Shown: positions 41,739-50,947 of the stretch, piece after piece
Position numbering within the stretch: the first letter of the stretch is position 1
How the letters are laid out: the number at the start of each line of letters is the position of its first letter
Assembly (NCBI RefSeq): GCF_027474405.1
Contig: NZ_CP114871.1
Span: 3,357,001 to 3,421,000, forward strand
DNA from: Caulobacter sp. NIBR2454
Lineage (GTDB): Bacteria; Pseudomonadota; Alphaproteobacteria; Caulobacterales; Caulobacteraceae
Length of the DNA: 64,000 nucleotides
Direction of reading: 5' to 3'
Program-made: the position numbers and the translations under genes
The notes under the pieces: model-generated
The model's input: the letters and a program-made list of their open reading frames with translations, nothing else
Databases searched by the model: none
Told to the model about the DNA's origin: nothing

Positions 41739-42388
41739 TACGCTTCTTTCTGAAAGAAGACGACTAGAGCCGTCTTGGCCAGGATCGCCAGGTCGGCACC
41801 GAACGACCAAGTGTCGATATAGACCAGGTCTAGGCGCACCCGCTCTGCCATCAGCTCCATGCCGTTGGTTTCGCCGCGATAGCCGCTCACTTGAGCCAAA
41901 CCCGTCAGACCCGGACGAATGGCGTAGCGTTGGTCGTAGTCGGTGATCTTGCCCCGGCATTGGTCATCATGCGCCAGGGCGTGCGGGCGAGGCCCCACCA
42001 GGGACATGTCGCCGCGCAGGATGTTGAACAGCTGCGGCAGCTCATCGAGGCTGGTCTTGCGCAGGAACCGACCGACGGGGGTGACGCGGCAGTCGTCCTT
42101 GGTGGCCTGACGAAAATGGTCCTGGTTCTCCACGGTCATCGAGCGGAACTTCAGGATCGTGAAGTGCTCGCAGCCCATGCCGTTTCGCTTCTGGCGAAAT
42201 AGGATCGGGCCTGGCGAACTCATCTTCACCGCGATGGCGATGGCCGCCAAAAGCGGCAGGATGAAGAGAATGATCAGGCCGCTGACCAGGATATCGAGCG
42301 CGCGCTTGGCCGCGCTGCAGGACGCTTTGGATGCCGATGGAAGCGTCAGCATCTGTTCGGCTGTCTCAGTCCGGTACATGTCCACCAC
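41735..42388 (-). CDS. Polyprenyl-phosphate sugar-1-phosphate transferase (priming enzyme)
   Basis: 217 residues (start 42388, or MYRTE at 42379). Bacterial sugar transferase family: one N-terminal membrane hairpin (about 30-55, [20 protein letters not shown]) and the catalytic domain with [41 protein letters not shown] with SLVGPRPH, and [15 protein letters not shown]. It is the short PglC/WsaP-like form, without the extra membrane helices of WbaP. It transfers a sugar-1-phosphate to undecaprenyl phosphate to start the repeat unit of the exopolysaccharide built by the genes to its right. Confidence 0.94.
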   Translation of the reverse strand: MVDMYRTETAEQMLTLPSASKASCSAAKRALDILVSGLIILFILPLLAAIAIAVKMSSPGPILFRQKRNGMGCEHFTILKFRSMTVENQDHFRQATKDDCRVTPVGRFLRKTSLDELPQLFNILRGDMSLVGPRPHALAHDDQCRGKITDYDQRYAIRPGLTGLAQVSGYRGETNGMELMAERVRLDLVYIDTWSFGADLAILAKTALVVFFQKEAY

Positions 42389-42650
42389 CCCACTCCCTTG
42401 CTACCGGGGAGGGTCGCAAGGACCAGGCCACCCTATGAACATGGTTGATGGGCATCAACCTTAATCACTCGTTAGGCCTTGTTTTGTCAGGGTTTGGTGC
42501 AGCGCAGCATCAAAACTGCCTGAAATATGCATCTTCGATGTCAGCATCCGATTAGATCGTCGGCGCCGTCGCGCGGCGGACACAAAAGATCAGCTGAAAA
42601 GCCGTCGACAGTATGCTCTAGGTTGTTTCGTTGTGGGAAACAGCGCGCCT
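42389..42650. promoter_or_regulatory. Upstream region of the sugar transferase gene
   Basis: 262 bp with an AT-rich core. GGTTGAT-GGGC-ATCAACC at 42443-42460 is a 7-bp inverted repeat. Directly after it, 42461-42475 reads TTAA-N7-TTAG, one mismatch from the CtrA box TTAA-N7-TTAA of Caulobacter. Both are candidate control sites for the leftward sugar transferase gene; neither is proven. Confidence 0.4.
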
Positions 42651-43454
42651 CTAGGCGGCCAGCGCTTCGACCAGGATCGGCCCCTTAGCCGCCACCCTGC
42701 GCGTTTGCAGGAACCCCCGCTCCTCGCCGTCCAGAACCACGGCGGTCAATACGCCAGTTGCATAGGCGCCGGTGTCGACGCCGATGCGGCGCTTGTCCGA
42801 ATGCGGCTCGTCCGCCGGGGTGTGGCCATGGACCACCATGCGTTCGAAGGGACGGGTGTCGTTGAGGAACTCGCCCCGAATCCAAAGCCGGTCACGACGC
42901 GATTGTTCATCGAGCGCGACGCCGGGCCGCGCCCCAGCATGGACGAAGGTGTAATCGCCCAGCGTCACCGACTCTTCCAGGCCCTGGAGGAAGTTCACAT
43001 GGCTTTGGGGCATGACGGCCCGCAGCTCGATCTGCGCTGCGCGCCAAGCTTCGATATCAGCCCCACGCGCGGGCGGCGTGACGCGGTAAGACATCAGCGT
43101 TTCGCGGCCACCAAACTCGCACCAGGTCTCACCGACGGCGGGATCGGCCAGGAACTCCAGAAGGGTGTCGTCGTGATTGCCCGCCAGGAAGCGCACCGGA
43201 ACCGGCGAGCGCTCCTTGAGAGTCACCAGGGTCTGCAGGACCGCGTCTGAACGAGGACCTCGGTCAACGTAGTCGCCGAGCATCACCAGGGCCGAAGCGT
43301 GAGAGGGACGCTTCAGCGCCTCGTCATAGATGCGCTCAAGCAGAGCGTTGAGCAGGTCGGCGCAGCCGTGAACATCGCCGATGGCGTAGATGCGAACGCC
43401 GTCCGGCGCCTTGGCCGGCTTGGCGTTCGCAAAAGAGAAGAGACGCTTGAACAT
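42651..43454 (-). CDS. PPP-family metallophosphoesterase
   Basis: 267 residues. Signature blocks of the calcineurin-like/PPP family are IYAIGDVHGCADLLNALLER, VMLGDYVDRGPRSDAVLQTL and VRFLAGNHDDTLLEFLA, then late histidines in YTFVHAGARPGVAL and MVVHGHTPADE. These bind two metal ions. It is a soluble serine/threonine or diadenosine-type phosphatase. It follows the tyrosine kinase gene by 40 bp on the same strand, so it could act on kinase-pathway phosphoproteins, although classical Wzc phosphatases belong to other families. Substrate unknown. Confidence 0.9.
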   Translation of the reverse strand: MFKRLFSFANAKPAKAPDGVRIYAIGDVHGCADLLNALLERIYDEALKRPSHASALVMLGDYVDRGPRSDAVLQTLVTLKERSPVPVRFLAGNHDDTLLEFLADPAVGETWCEFGGRETLMSYRVTPPARGADIEAWRAAQIELRAVMPQSHVNFLQGLEESVTLGDYTFVHAGARPGVALDEQSRRDRLWIRGEFLNDTRPFERMVVHGHTPADEPHSDKRRIGVDTGAYATGVLTAVVLDGEERGFLQTRRVAAKGPILVEALAA

Positions 43455-43494
43455 GGACCTTCAGGCGGCGTGCGCACCGCCCCTGGGTTGAGCC

Positions 43495-45741
43495 TTAGCT
43501 CGCATAGTACTTCTTGTACTCGCCATAGTAATAGCCCGCATCGCCGTAGCCGTAGCGAGCCTGCTCCTTCATGTCGATCTGGGTCAGGGCCACGCCCGCC
43601 ACGTTGGCGCCGGTGCCGCTGAGCAGGGCTAGCGCCGCCTCGATCGCCTTTTGGGGCGTCTTGCGCCAACGGGCGAGGAAGACGACGGCGTCGGCCTTGG
43701 GGGCCAGGATGCGGGTGTCGGCCACGGGCAGCAGGGGCGCGGTGTCGAGGATGATCATGTCAAAGCGGCGACGCAGCTCGGCGATCAGTTTGTCCATCGC
43801 CTCGGTGCCAAAGACGTCCTTGGGCGTGAAGTTGCTATTGGCCAGCGGCAGGAAGGCCGCCCCCGTTTTGGGGTCGTGCTTGAGGACCTGGTCCAGGGTC
43901 GCCTGACCCGAGAGCACTTCCAGAAGGCCGACGGTCGGCTCGACGCCCAGCACGCGATTGACCGTGCGGCGACGAAGGTCGCAGTCGACGACGACGGTGC
44001 GCTGGCCCTGCATGGCGATGGCGCGGCCAAGGCAGATGGAGGTCGTGGTCTTGCCTTCGCCGGGCAGCGACGAGGTGATGGCCACGACCTGCACGTTCTC
44101 GCCCAGGCGGGCATATCGGATGGACGCGCGAAGGTTTCGGAAGGCCTCGGAGAATCCGGACAGCGGCTTCTCGACCACGAAATCGACCGGCATCGATTTA
44201 GTCTCGGCGACTGAGCTCAGGGTCGGAATGCCGCCGAGGTATGGAACGTCCAATCGACGCTCCACGTCCTGGGAAGTTGTCAGGCCGCTATCGAGCATCT
44301 CGGCGATTACGAGCGCTGCGAAGCCGGCGCCGATGGCCAGGACGAAGCCGATAGCGAAATTCACCGAGACCTTGGGCGAACTCTGCTTAGTTGGGATTTT
44401 CGCCTTCGACACAACGCGAGCGTCCGATTGCTCAATGCCCTGTTGCGAGCTCGTCTCCTTAAAGCGGTTCAGATAGCTCTCGTAGAGGGTGCGAACAGCT
44501 TCGGCGTCACGCTCAAGTTCCCGGAGACGGACGGCGGCGCGATTGTTGCTCGCCAATGTGCCGCGTGCCGAGCCCAGGCTCCCGGACATGGAACCTGCAC
44601 GTTGACGGGCGATCTGTGCCTGGGTCTCCAGGTTGGTGACGATGCGCCGCGTCTCTGCCTGAATTTGTCCATCGACGTCCGCGAGTTCGCGCTGCGCCTT
44701 GAGCATCTCGGGGTGGCGGGGGCCATAGCGACCTTGCAGATCGGCGACACGGCCGCTGATTGTAGCGCGCTGGCTACGCAGTTGTTGGATGACCTCAGAG
44801 CCAAGCGCCTCGCCCAATTCTTCACCAGATGAACCAGCAGCTAGTTGACGTTTGGCCGCCGCAAGGCGGGCCTCGCGTTCAGCTTGTTCGGCCCGGGAAA
44901 GAGCGACCTGCTGGTTGTAGGTTGATATCTCCTGCTCGGTCAGGGTGGCGCCAGACGCGCTCAACAGATTGTTGGCGATCTTATACTGCGCGACCGCCGC
45001 TTCGGAGGACTGAACTTGGCCTCGCAGCTCATTGAGCTTGGTGTTGAGCCAGGTATTGGCTTGCCGGGTGGCGTCGAACTTGGCTTCCAGTTGCTCCAAC
45101 AAATAGAGGTCAGCAAAAGCGTTCGCGATGCGCGCGGACTTGGCGGGATCTGTCGTCTGGAAAGAGACTTGAATGACATAGGTCATGCCGCTGCGGCGAA
45201 CTTCGAGGTTCGCCAAAACACGATCCACGATGGCCTCGCGCTGACGTTGTGCCGTTACGTCGTCGACCCGAGCATCCTTCGGGCGAGAAGACGCGAACAG
45301 ATTCTTAATGCTGCCGACGACGAGCTTAACTCCGCTAGGTTTTGCCAGGCTGGGATTGAACTCAGGGTCCTGATCAAGCTTCATGCGGGCGACAACCCGC
45401 TCCGCCAATTGCCGCGACTTAAGGATTTCGACCTCGGTATCGACGACGCTCGAGTCCGCCGGCAAGCCGGACAGCACGGCCTCGACGTTCGTGACCTGCT
45501 CCTTCCGAGGATCCAGCATCACATTGGCGGTGGCAGTATATTTGGGCGTCGCGGTGAGCGTCGCCAACACCGCGGCGAGGAAGACGACCAACGCGACCGC
45601 GCCAAACAGGCGCAAGCGCCGACGGAAGATGCTGATCAGGTGAGTCAGATCGAAGCTTGGCGCAAACGCAAAGCCGCCCTCTGATGGCGGCTCATGCCGT
45701 GCTTCCGTAGGGGTGCCGGGGGTCGAAGACATCGAGTTCAT
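43495..45741 (-). CDS. Wzc-type polysaccharide co-polymerase / BY-kinase
   Basis: 748 residues from ATG 45741, preceded by GGAGGTCCCTT. Wzz domain: a membrane helix at about 45-65 (LFGAVALVVFLAAVLATLT), a long periplasmic coiled coil (about 190-410), and a second helix near 450-470. The cytoplasmic BY-kinase domain has Walker A ITSSLPGEGKTTTS (Lys564), A' VVDCDLRRR and Walker B MIILDTAPLL, and ends in a tyrosine cluster YGYGDAGYYYGEYKKYYAS for autophosphorylation. It controls polymer length and export with Wza. In Caulobacter such proteins serve holdfast or exopolysaccharide export. Confidence 0.95.
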   Translation of the reverse strand: MNSMSSTPGTPTEARHEPPSEGGFAFAPSFDLTHLISIFRRRLRLFGAVALVVFLAAVLATLTATPKYTATANVMLDPRKEQVTNVEAVLSGLPADSSVVDTEVEILKSRQLAERVVARMKLDQDPEFNPSLAKPSGVKLVVGSIKNLFASSRPKDARVDDVTAQRQREAIVDRVLANLEVRRSGMTYVIQVSFQTTDPAKSARIANAFADLYLLEQLEAKFDATRQANTWLNTKLNELRGQVQSSEAAVAQYKIANNLLSASGATLTEQEISTYNQQVALSRAEQAEREARLAAAKRQLAAGSSGEELGEALGSEVIQQLRSQRATISGRVADLQGRYGPRHPEMLKAQRELADVDGQIQAETRRIVTNLETQAQIARQRAGSMSGSLGSARGTLASNNRAAVRLRELERDAEAVRTLYESYLNRFKETSSQQGIEQSDARVVSKAKIPTKQSSPKVSVNFAIGFVLAIGAGFAALVIAEMLDSGLTTSQDVERRLDVPYLGGIPTLSSVAETKSMPVDFVVEKPLSGFSEAFRNLRASIRYARLGENVQVVAITSSLPGEGKTTTSICLGRAIAMQGQRTVVVDCDLRRRTVNRVLGVEPTVGLLEVLSGQATLDQVLKHDPKTGAAFLPLANSNFTPKDVFGTEAMDKLIAELRRRFDMIILDTAPLLPVADTRILAPKADAVVFLARWRKTPQKAIEAALALLSGTGANVAGVALTQIDMKEQARYGYGDAGYYYGEYKKYYAS

Positions 45742-45837
45742 AAGGGACCTCCAAACCGTGCCAGCGCGGGACGCATCCCACGCCTTCGCAGTTGCAGCAG
45801 GCAAGTCGCATGCCAGCACTATCTTGCATAGTAGAAA

Positions 45838-45866
45838 GGCGTCGACAGCACAGAGCCGTCGACGCC
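45838..45866 (-). terminator. Hairpin between beta-barrel gene and kinase gene
   Basis: Arms GGCGTCGAC and GTCGACGCC with an 11-nt loop, 29 bp beyond the stop of the beta-barrel gene in the leftward direction, followed by CTTTCTACT. A partial terminator or processing stem. Confidence 0.55.
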
Positions 45867-45894
45867 CCCAAAAGGATGACTGTTTATCCGTCGC

Positions 45895-47208
45895 TTAGAA
45901 GCGGCCAGTCAGTCCAAGCGAGACGCGATTGACCTTGAAGTCCTCGCCGCCGTTCAAGCCCTTCGAGTTCTGATCGAAGTAGCTGTAGCCGGCGACGACG
46001 CCGAGGCGGCGGTTCAGCAGATAAGTCGCGCTCACGCCAGCGTTGAAGCGCTTGTCCTTGCGCTCGATGCCGTCGTAATCGTCATTGGCGTAGTCGAGTT
46101 TCCCGGTCAGGATGATGTTGCGACGCAGCTCATGATCCACCTGGGCGCCGACCGCGCTCGACAGGTAGCCGGATGAGCCAGGGATGCCGCTGTCCTCGAT
46201 CGAGCGGGCGCCCGTGAACGTGACGGTCGTCAGCTGCGTGGGGAACCATTCGACCTGCGCGCGTGCGCCCAGGCCGTCGATCTTCTTGGCCGTCGGGTCG
46301 TCAAACTTCTGCGAGATGTAGCCCACGCCGAACTCACCGCGCATCAGGGCGCTCAGCTCGAAGTTGGCGCCAGCCAGAACCTCATAGCCGTCAGAGTCCC
46401 GATCGAGCGCGGAAACGGGCGGTTGGAGGCGATAGTCGCGCTTGTTCACCGCACCTTGGACGAAGAACGCTGTCGCGGGGCTCAGCGCGTATTCAGCGCG
46501 ACCCGTGAAGCTGGTGATCTCACGGTCGCGGTCGTCCTGTTCAACTGGCGCGCCAGCGACTGTACGGCCGTCGTCATAGTTAAATTTGCGATAGTCGCCG
46601 CGCGCCGACAGACGCAGTCGATTGAGTTCATGTACACCGGCGATGTTGAACTGGGTCAGGTCATACTGGATCGGATCGACGGATCCAGTGGGTGTGCTGG
46701 ACGAGGTCCGCGGTTCGGTGATGCGGTTGTAGTTGCCACCGAGCGCGATATTGCTGCCACGAACGATATCGATGCGGCCGTCTGCGCCAAAAGCGAAGTC
46801 CTCGGTGTCTTCCGTCGAGAAATCTACGTAACGGTTGATCGCGGCGTTGGCATAAGCCGACAGCGCATGCCGCGACCAGGTCGAGGCGAGCGACAAGGAC
46901 GGCTGAACCTTGAAGATGAAATCGTCGGCCTTATTCGTCGCGGCGCCGTAAATATTATCGCTGTAGTCGACCGACGCAGTGACTTGCGGATAGAGCATGA
47001 AGGCGCCGGAACGAATGCCCATCGCGTCATATTCCGGATGAGGCCGCTGACGCACGGAAACGTTCCGGTCGCGTGCGAAATTACCCTGGGCGTCAGAGGC
47101 GCTGTTAAGCGCTCCGCGCGCCGTCTGAGCGAAAACCACCGTCATGGGCACGAACATGGCCGCCATGGCCGTTGCGGCCACCGTGGCGGCCATCAATTTG
47201 ATGCGCAT
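45895..47208 (-). CDS. Outer-membrane beta-barrel protein of the polysaccharide locus
   Basis: 437 residues from ATG 47208 (GGGGAG upstream). A signal peptide (MRIKLMAATVAATAMAAMFV, ending VFAQ) precedes a barrel of alternating strands, such as LYPQVTASVDYSDNIYG, LSAYANAAINRYVDFSTEDT, FFVQGAVNKRDYRLQPPVSA and VAGYSYFDQNSKGLNGG, ending VNRVSLGLTGRF with a terminal Phe. This is the BBP2-like barrel found beside Wzc in alphaproteobacterial exopolysaccharide loci, where it may form an outer-membrane exit pore or anchor. It lies one gene upstream of the kinase on the same strand. Confidence 0.88.
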   Translation of the reverse strand: MRIKLMAATVAATAMAAMFVPMTVVFAQTARGALNSASDAQGNFARDRNVSVRQRPHPEYDAMGIRSGAFMLYPQVTASVDYSDNIYGAATNKADDFIFKVQPSLSLASTWSRHALSAYANAAINRYVDFSTEDTEDFAFGADGRIDIVRGSNIALGGNYNRITEPRTSSSTPTGSVDPIQYDLTQFNIAGVHELNRLRLSARGDYRKFNYDDGRTVAGAPVEQDDRDREITSFTGRAEYALSPATAFFVQGAVNKRDYRLQPPVSALDRDSDGYEVLAGANFELSALMRGEFGVGYISQKFDDPTAKKIDGLGARAQVEWFPTQLTTVTFTGARSIEDSGIPGSSGYLSSAVGAQVDHELRRNIILTGKLDYANDDYDGIERKDKRFNAGVSATYLLNRRLGVVAGYSYFDQNSKGLNGGEDFKVNRVSLGLTGRF

Positions 47209-47309
47209 AACTACTCCCCAGTCAAAAACACACAAAAGGCGGCGGCGTGACCATCCCCTAGCCACACCGAGCGTGGGCCTTACGCACCACGATTGAGCAA
47301 TGAAAGCTC

Positions 47310-47798
47310 TTAGTTGCCGGACGGCGTGACAGACCCGTAACCGCCGCCGCCGCCGCCGCCCGAAGAAGGCGGGGCGCCGGCGACCGTGCCGCTGCCAGCG
47401 CCGCCGGTGGCGCCAGGGGCGCTCGTGCCTACGCTAGCAACCTGCGTTGCGACGCTTGTCATCGCGGCGGCCGCCGAAGCCGTCAGGACGCCGTTGCTGG
47501 CCAGGGTCGCGCGGGCCGCGGACAGAGCTTGCGCCGCGACAGCGGGTGAAGCACCCGATGCGGCGATGGCGCCTTGAACGGCGGCTTCGACGGCTGCCGC
47601 AGTATCCTCGGGGGACAGGCCTTGGGCTGCTGCGGTCGCCTGAGCGGTCGTGACAGCGGTTTCGATGGCGACTTTCAGGGCTGCGACTTCATCCTGCCGC
47701 GCGGCGGCGGGAAGGGCGACGGCGGCCACACCGCCGAGCACGACCAGAGAAGCGGCCGCTCGGAGGATCAGACCCGCGCTGAGAGCTTTGATCTTCAT
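47310..47798 (-). CDS. Alanine-rich secreted protein with Gly/Ser tail
   Basis: 162 residues. A signal peptide (about 1-34, MKIKALSAGLILRAAASLVV, ending AAAR) is followed by a helical, Ala/Val/Thr-rich region with a loose repeat (VAALKVAIETAVTTAQATAA, PEDTAAAVEAAVQGAIAASG, AQALSAARATLASNGVLTAS). The last ~35 residues are Gly/Ser/Ala, with SSGGGGGGGYGSV. No family was recognised. Its place between the Wzy/ligase-like gene and the outer-membrane barrel gene, all leftward, suggests a role in exopolysaccharide export or anchoring, which is inference. Composition alone could also reflect a spacer or adhesin-like protein. Confidence 0.75.
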   Translation of the reverse strand: MKIKALSAGLILRAAASLVVLGGVAAVALPAAARQDEVAALKVAIETAVTTAQATAAAQGLSPEDTAAAVEAAVQGAIAASGASPAVAAQALSAARATLASNGVLTASAAAAMTSVATQVASVGTSAPGATGGAGSGTVAGAPPSSGGGGGGGYGSVTPSGN

Positions 47799-47907
47799 AA
47801 TCCAAGTCCTTTGGAATCACAGGTTGATCGTCAAAATCCAAGCCACATAACGGCTGGTCGAGCCTATGGCCCGTTCACCAATATTGTGCAGCGCATTCAA
47901 CTTGTGG

Positions 47908-49809
47908 TCAATGCTGCTTGACCGCAATCTGATTCAACCAGAAGGCGGCGACCATCTGCCCCGTCGGCGTGCTTATGGAGCGCAAATCCTCAGTGATGTA
48001 AGGCCGATGCGCCGAATCCTTGAGCAAAACATCCGCCTCCTCCTGGACAGCCGCCCTGGCCTCCGGCGTAAGGCGCGTCCAGTTCTCCAGCCCAAATCGG
48101 ATTCGCCAAAGCGCGACGTCGGGATCCAGTGCGGCCAAGTCATAAGACCGCTCGAACCACTCAACCCCTTCCGCGGACAGACCGCCGCGGCGCGCACGAT
48201 CAATGTAAGCCATCCGCAACCAAGCCGGGGTGTCGTAAGGCGCGATTGCCAGGGCCCTGCGGCTCGCGGCGTCGGCATCATCAAGCCGACCGGCCTCAAG
48301 GGCGCGCTCGGCGGCGCGATCATGTCCTATCGACAGCTGCAGGAGATTGATCGAGCCGAGGCGCAGCGCGCCCGCTTGCAGCGCCACGAGCGCCATCGCG
48401 CCGCCCACGAGACAGCCCACGCCGGTTAAGGCTGCCGCTGCAATGCGGGATGATGCGCCGGCGACGGCTCGCCCACGGCCTCGGGAGCTCTGTGCAAGGC
48501 TGAACTGCAGACCCAATAGCAACGCCCATAGGCCGGCCACTGAAGATGCCTGAAGCGCGAAGTCGGTCCAGCTGTGCAGCAATATGATCAGGTCGACGGC
48601 GATAAGCGCGTAGAGCCAGCCGCGCATCCGCTCACGACGAAAAGCGCCGACCAGCGTGAGGACCACTATGACGCCAATGCACATGAACATCGGAATGGCG
48701 CCGGCCAGCCCCGCCTCCTCGAGCCATTGGATATAGACGTTGTGAACCGAATTGGCTGTCCAGATGGCGGAGAAGTTTTGCGCGTTCAGGTGCTGTCGGT
48801 TCAGGGCGTCGAAGGCGCCCAGGCCGTATCCGTTCAGCGGTGAAGCCAGGAACGCGTCCCAGTGGACTCGAAAAAGTACGCCGCGGATTTCGGCAGCCTC
48901 CGCCATGTCGGCGTAGCGCGAAACCAAGCGGTCGCCGGCCAAGACGACCATGGCAGCCAAGATCGCGACGCAGCCGAACGCCGTCGTGAGCGTGCGCGCC
49001 GAGAAGCGTCGGCGAAGCCCAAGCTCGGTTGCGGCGATGAATACAAGGCCGGCGAGAGTAGCGGCCATACCGGCCCGCGATGCAGTGGCGATCAACGCGG
49101 TGAGGAAGAGGAAGGTCGCACAGACCGGCAGCGTGACGGCGCTGAGACGGCGCGCTCGCGGTGTTTCGCGATAGGCACGCAGCGCCATGGCCAAGCCCAA
49201 AGCCGCCAGAGCGCCGAACAGGGTGGCGGCCGTATTGGGTGAGAGGAAGTGCCCAGACAACCTTCGAAAGGTCTGGGCCGCCGGATCTCCGCTCACAAAC
49301 GCTGTGAAGGCCCAAGCTCCGAAAAGCGCTCCTCCCACCACAGTTGCGTTCAGAGACAAACGGGCGCGCTTATCTGAGGCTCCCAAAGTGGCCCCGACCA
49401 TGAAGAGGCAGGCAAAGCCTAGGAGTTTGACGATCTCGACGAATGTTGCAGAAGGATCAATGCTGACGAACCCGCGCTGACCTACGTAACTCCAGACCGG
49501 GTGTGGTCCGCCAGGCACCCATGGAGTCAACGACCAGGCCGCAGCGGCGACCACCAGCGCGAAGAAAACCCCGACCCAAGGCAGCTTTCCGATACGGACG
49601 AAATCCTCCCGCAGTGGGCGGTCGATAAGCATGAAGGCCAGGAGCAGACCGGAAACGACGGCCTGAAGCAGCGCCACTTCGATCCGTTGCGCACCAAAGA
49701 GCCAGTTGCTCGTGGTCAGCAGAAGGACAGAAGCCAGCGCGATCAGCGTTCCAGACGGGCGTTGCGCCCAAGCCTGACGGAGCTGATCGATCGTGGACGC
49801 TTCAGACAT
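47908..49809 (-). CDS. O-antigen ligase / Wzy-like membrane protein with C-terminal repeats
   Basis: 633 residues from ATG 49809 (AGGGGGG upstream). About 11-12 membrane segments (for example TLIALASVLLLTTSNWLFGA, WVGVFFALVVAAAAWSLTP) carry the O-antigen ligase core: a large periplasmic loop with GYGLGAFDALNRQHLNAQNF and SVHNVYIQWLEEAGLAGAIP, where the HN and Arg residues are typical. The last ~150 residues are a soluble helical region (RALEAGRLDDADAASRRALA, TPAWLRMAYIDRARRGG) resembling TPR repeats. It polymerises or ligates the polysaccharide repeat units in the periplasm. Confidence 0.88.
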   Translation of the reverse strand: MSEASTIDQLRQAWAQRPSGTLIALASVLLLTTSNWLFGAQRIEVALLQAVVSGLLLAFMLIDRPLREDFVRIGKLPWVGVFFALVVAAAAWSLTPWVPGGPHPVWSYVGQRGFVSIDPSATFVEIVKLLGFACLFMVGATLGASDKRARLSLNATVVGGALFGAWAFTAFVSGDPAAQTFRRLSGHFLSPNTAATLFGALAALGLAMALRAYRETPRARRLSAVTLPVCATFLFLTALIATASRAGMAATLAGLVFIAATELGLRRRFSARTLTTAFGCVAILAAMVVLAGDRLVSRYADMAEAAEIRGVLFRVHWDAFLASPLNGYGLGAFDALNRQHLNAQNFSAIWTANSVHNVYIQWLEEAGLAGAIPMFMCIGVIVVLTLVGAFRRERMRGWLYALIAVDLIILLHSWTDFALQASSVAGLWALLLGLQFSLAQSSRGRGRAVAGASSRIAAAALTGVGCLVGGAMALVALQAGALRLGSINLLQLSIGHDRAAERALEAGRLDDADAASRRALAIAPYDTPAWLRMAYIDRARRGGLSAEGVEWFERSYDLAALDPDVALWRIRFGLENWTRLTPEARAAVQEEADVLLKDSAHRPYITEDLRSISTPTGQMVAAFWLNQIAVKQH

Positions 49810-49861
49810 CAGGCCCCCCTGAGCGAGGCCTGCTGATCGCCCCTCGGACATCTTTGTTTAT

Positions 49862-50689
49862 TTACCGCGCTGCGACGGACATCAAGCCGCCGCTGGCGCC
49901 CGTCGCAGGCAGGCCCCAGTTAAACGTCCCACCCGAGAATTGGCGCTCACGCCACGCGTAACCAACCTTCGCCCATGGCGCGATGAAGGAGGACAGGTTG
50001 TCGAGGACATACTCCCCCTGATCGGTGTCGACCAAAAGAACAGCATGGGTTTCGCCCCAAGGGGTCGTCACGACGGCGACAGACAGGGCGCTGGCCGGCA
50101 CGCCGACGGCCATGAGGGCGCGACGCTTCTCCAGCACGTAGTCCTCACAGTCGCCGTAAGCTGCAGCGCCGCTAGAGATCGGCGCGGCCCAATAGTCCTC
50201 TTGACCGTAACCTTCAAGATCGGTGCGGCGGACCAGATCATGATTGATTTTGCGATTGATCTTATTCAATCGAGCCCAGAACTCAGCGTCTGCTTTAGGC
50301 TTCGACGTAACAGGCTTCGCAACAACCTCGATCGAAGCGATGTCTAACCGCTTCGCAGCGCGCTGGCGGTTTGCGGCCGCGAATACGCCAGCCCAATCGG
50401 TCTTTTCCGCAGCCAGTCGGATCGCAGCCGGCGCAGGGTCGGCGCTTCGCTTGAACACTTCGCTCCAGGCTACCTTCTGAGCTTCACGCTGGACCTGCAG
50501 GCTTTGCGAGCCCTCACCGCATTCTCCCTCGGCCCGCGCGCAATAATCCAGGTAGGCCGCAGGCGCTGGCGTGGCGATCGCCATCCGCATGCTGCTGCTC
50601 GCCTCGGGCATTGACGCACAAGCCGTCAGGAACGCCGCCGCGGCAATGATTGCCGAGCCACGAAATAAAGTAAATGACAGGTTCACCAT
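49862..50689 (-). CDS. LapG-like transglutaminase cysteine protease, lipoprotein
   Basis: 275 residues from ATG 50689 (a GTG at 50698 is also possible). The N-terminus has a lipobox-type AFLTACAS, so it is probably anchored to a membrane. The bacterial transglutaminase-like cysteine protease (BTLCP, C93) domain has AYGDCEDYVLEKRRALMAVG with Cys181, TTPWGETHAVLLVDTDQG with the histidine, and YVLDNLSSFIAPW with the aspartate. The model, LapG, cleaves biofilm adhesins under c-di-GMP control. Here it lies in an exopolysaccharide locus, 51 bp upstream of the ligase-like gene on the same strand and divergent from wza. Confidence 0.88.
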   Translation of the reverse strand: MVNLSFTLFRGSAIIAAAAFLTACASMPEASSSMRMAIATPAPAAYLDYCARAEGECGEGSQSLQVQREAQKVAWSEVFKRSADPAPAAIRLAAEKTDWAGVFAAANRQRAAKRLDIASIEVVAKPVTSKPKADAEFWARLNKINRKINHDLVRRTDLEGYGQEDYWAAPISSGAAAYGDCEDYVLEKRRALMAVGVPASALSVAVVTTPWGETHAVLLVDTDQGEYVLDNLSSFIAPWAKVGYAWRERQFSGGTFNWGLPATGASGGLMSVAAR

Positions 50690-50947
50690 TGCAAGCACCC
50701 GGTTTATGTTGGGCGAACAATGGATCGATCACTTTAAATCACGACTAAAATACAAGGTGTATGCAGAACTTACCTATCTTAACTGGGCAATAAACTCCAT
50801 GGTTTATCTGAATTAGGGAAAATGTCCGTTAACTTTACTTATTGATGCTTAAGTAGCGATTCACCATTTGGGGGCGCCACATCCTGACCTATTCCGTCTC
50901 CGCCCGACCTGAGGTACGGATGAGGTCGCCAAACGATCGAGGTATCC
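50690..50947. promoter_or_regulatory. AT-rich divergent promoter region, protease / wza
   Basis: 258 bp, much richer in A/T than its surroundings, between divergent genes. Two near matches to the CtrA box TTAA-N7-TTAA occur: TTAA-N7-CTAA at 50734-50748 and TTAA-N7-ATAA at 50779-50793. No other repeats were seen. Confidence 0.45.
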
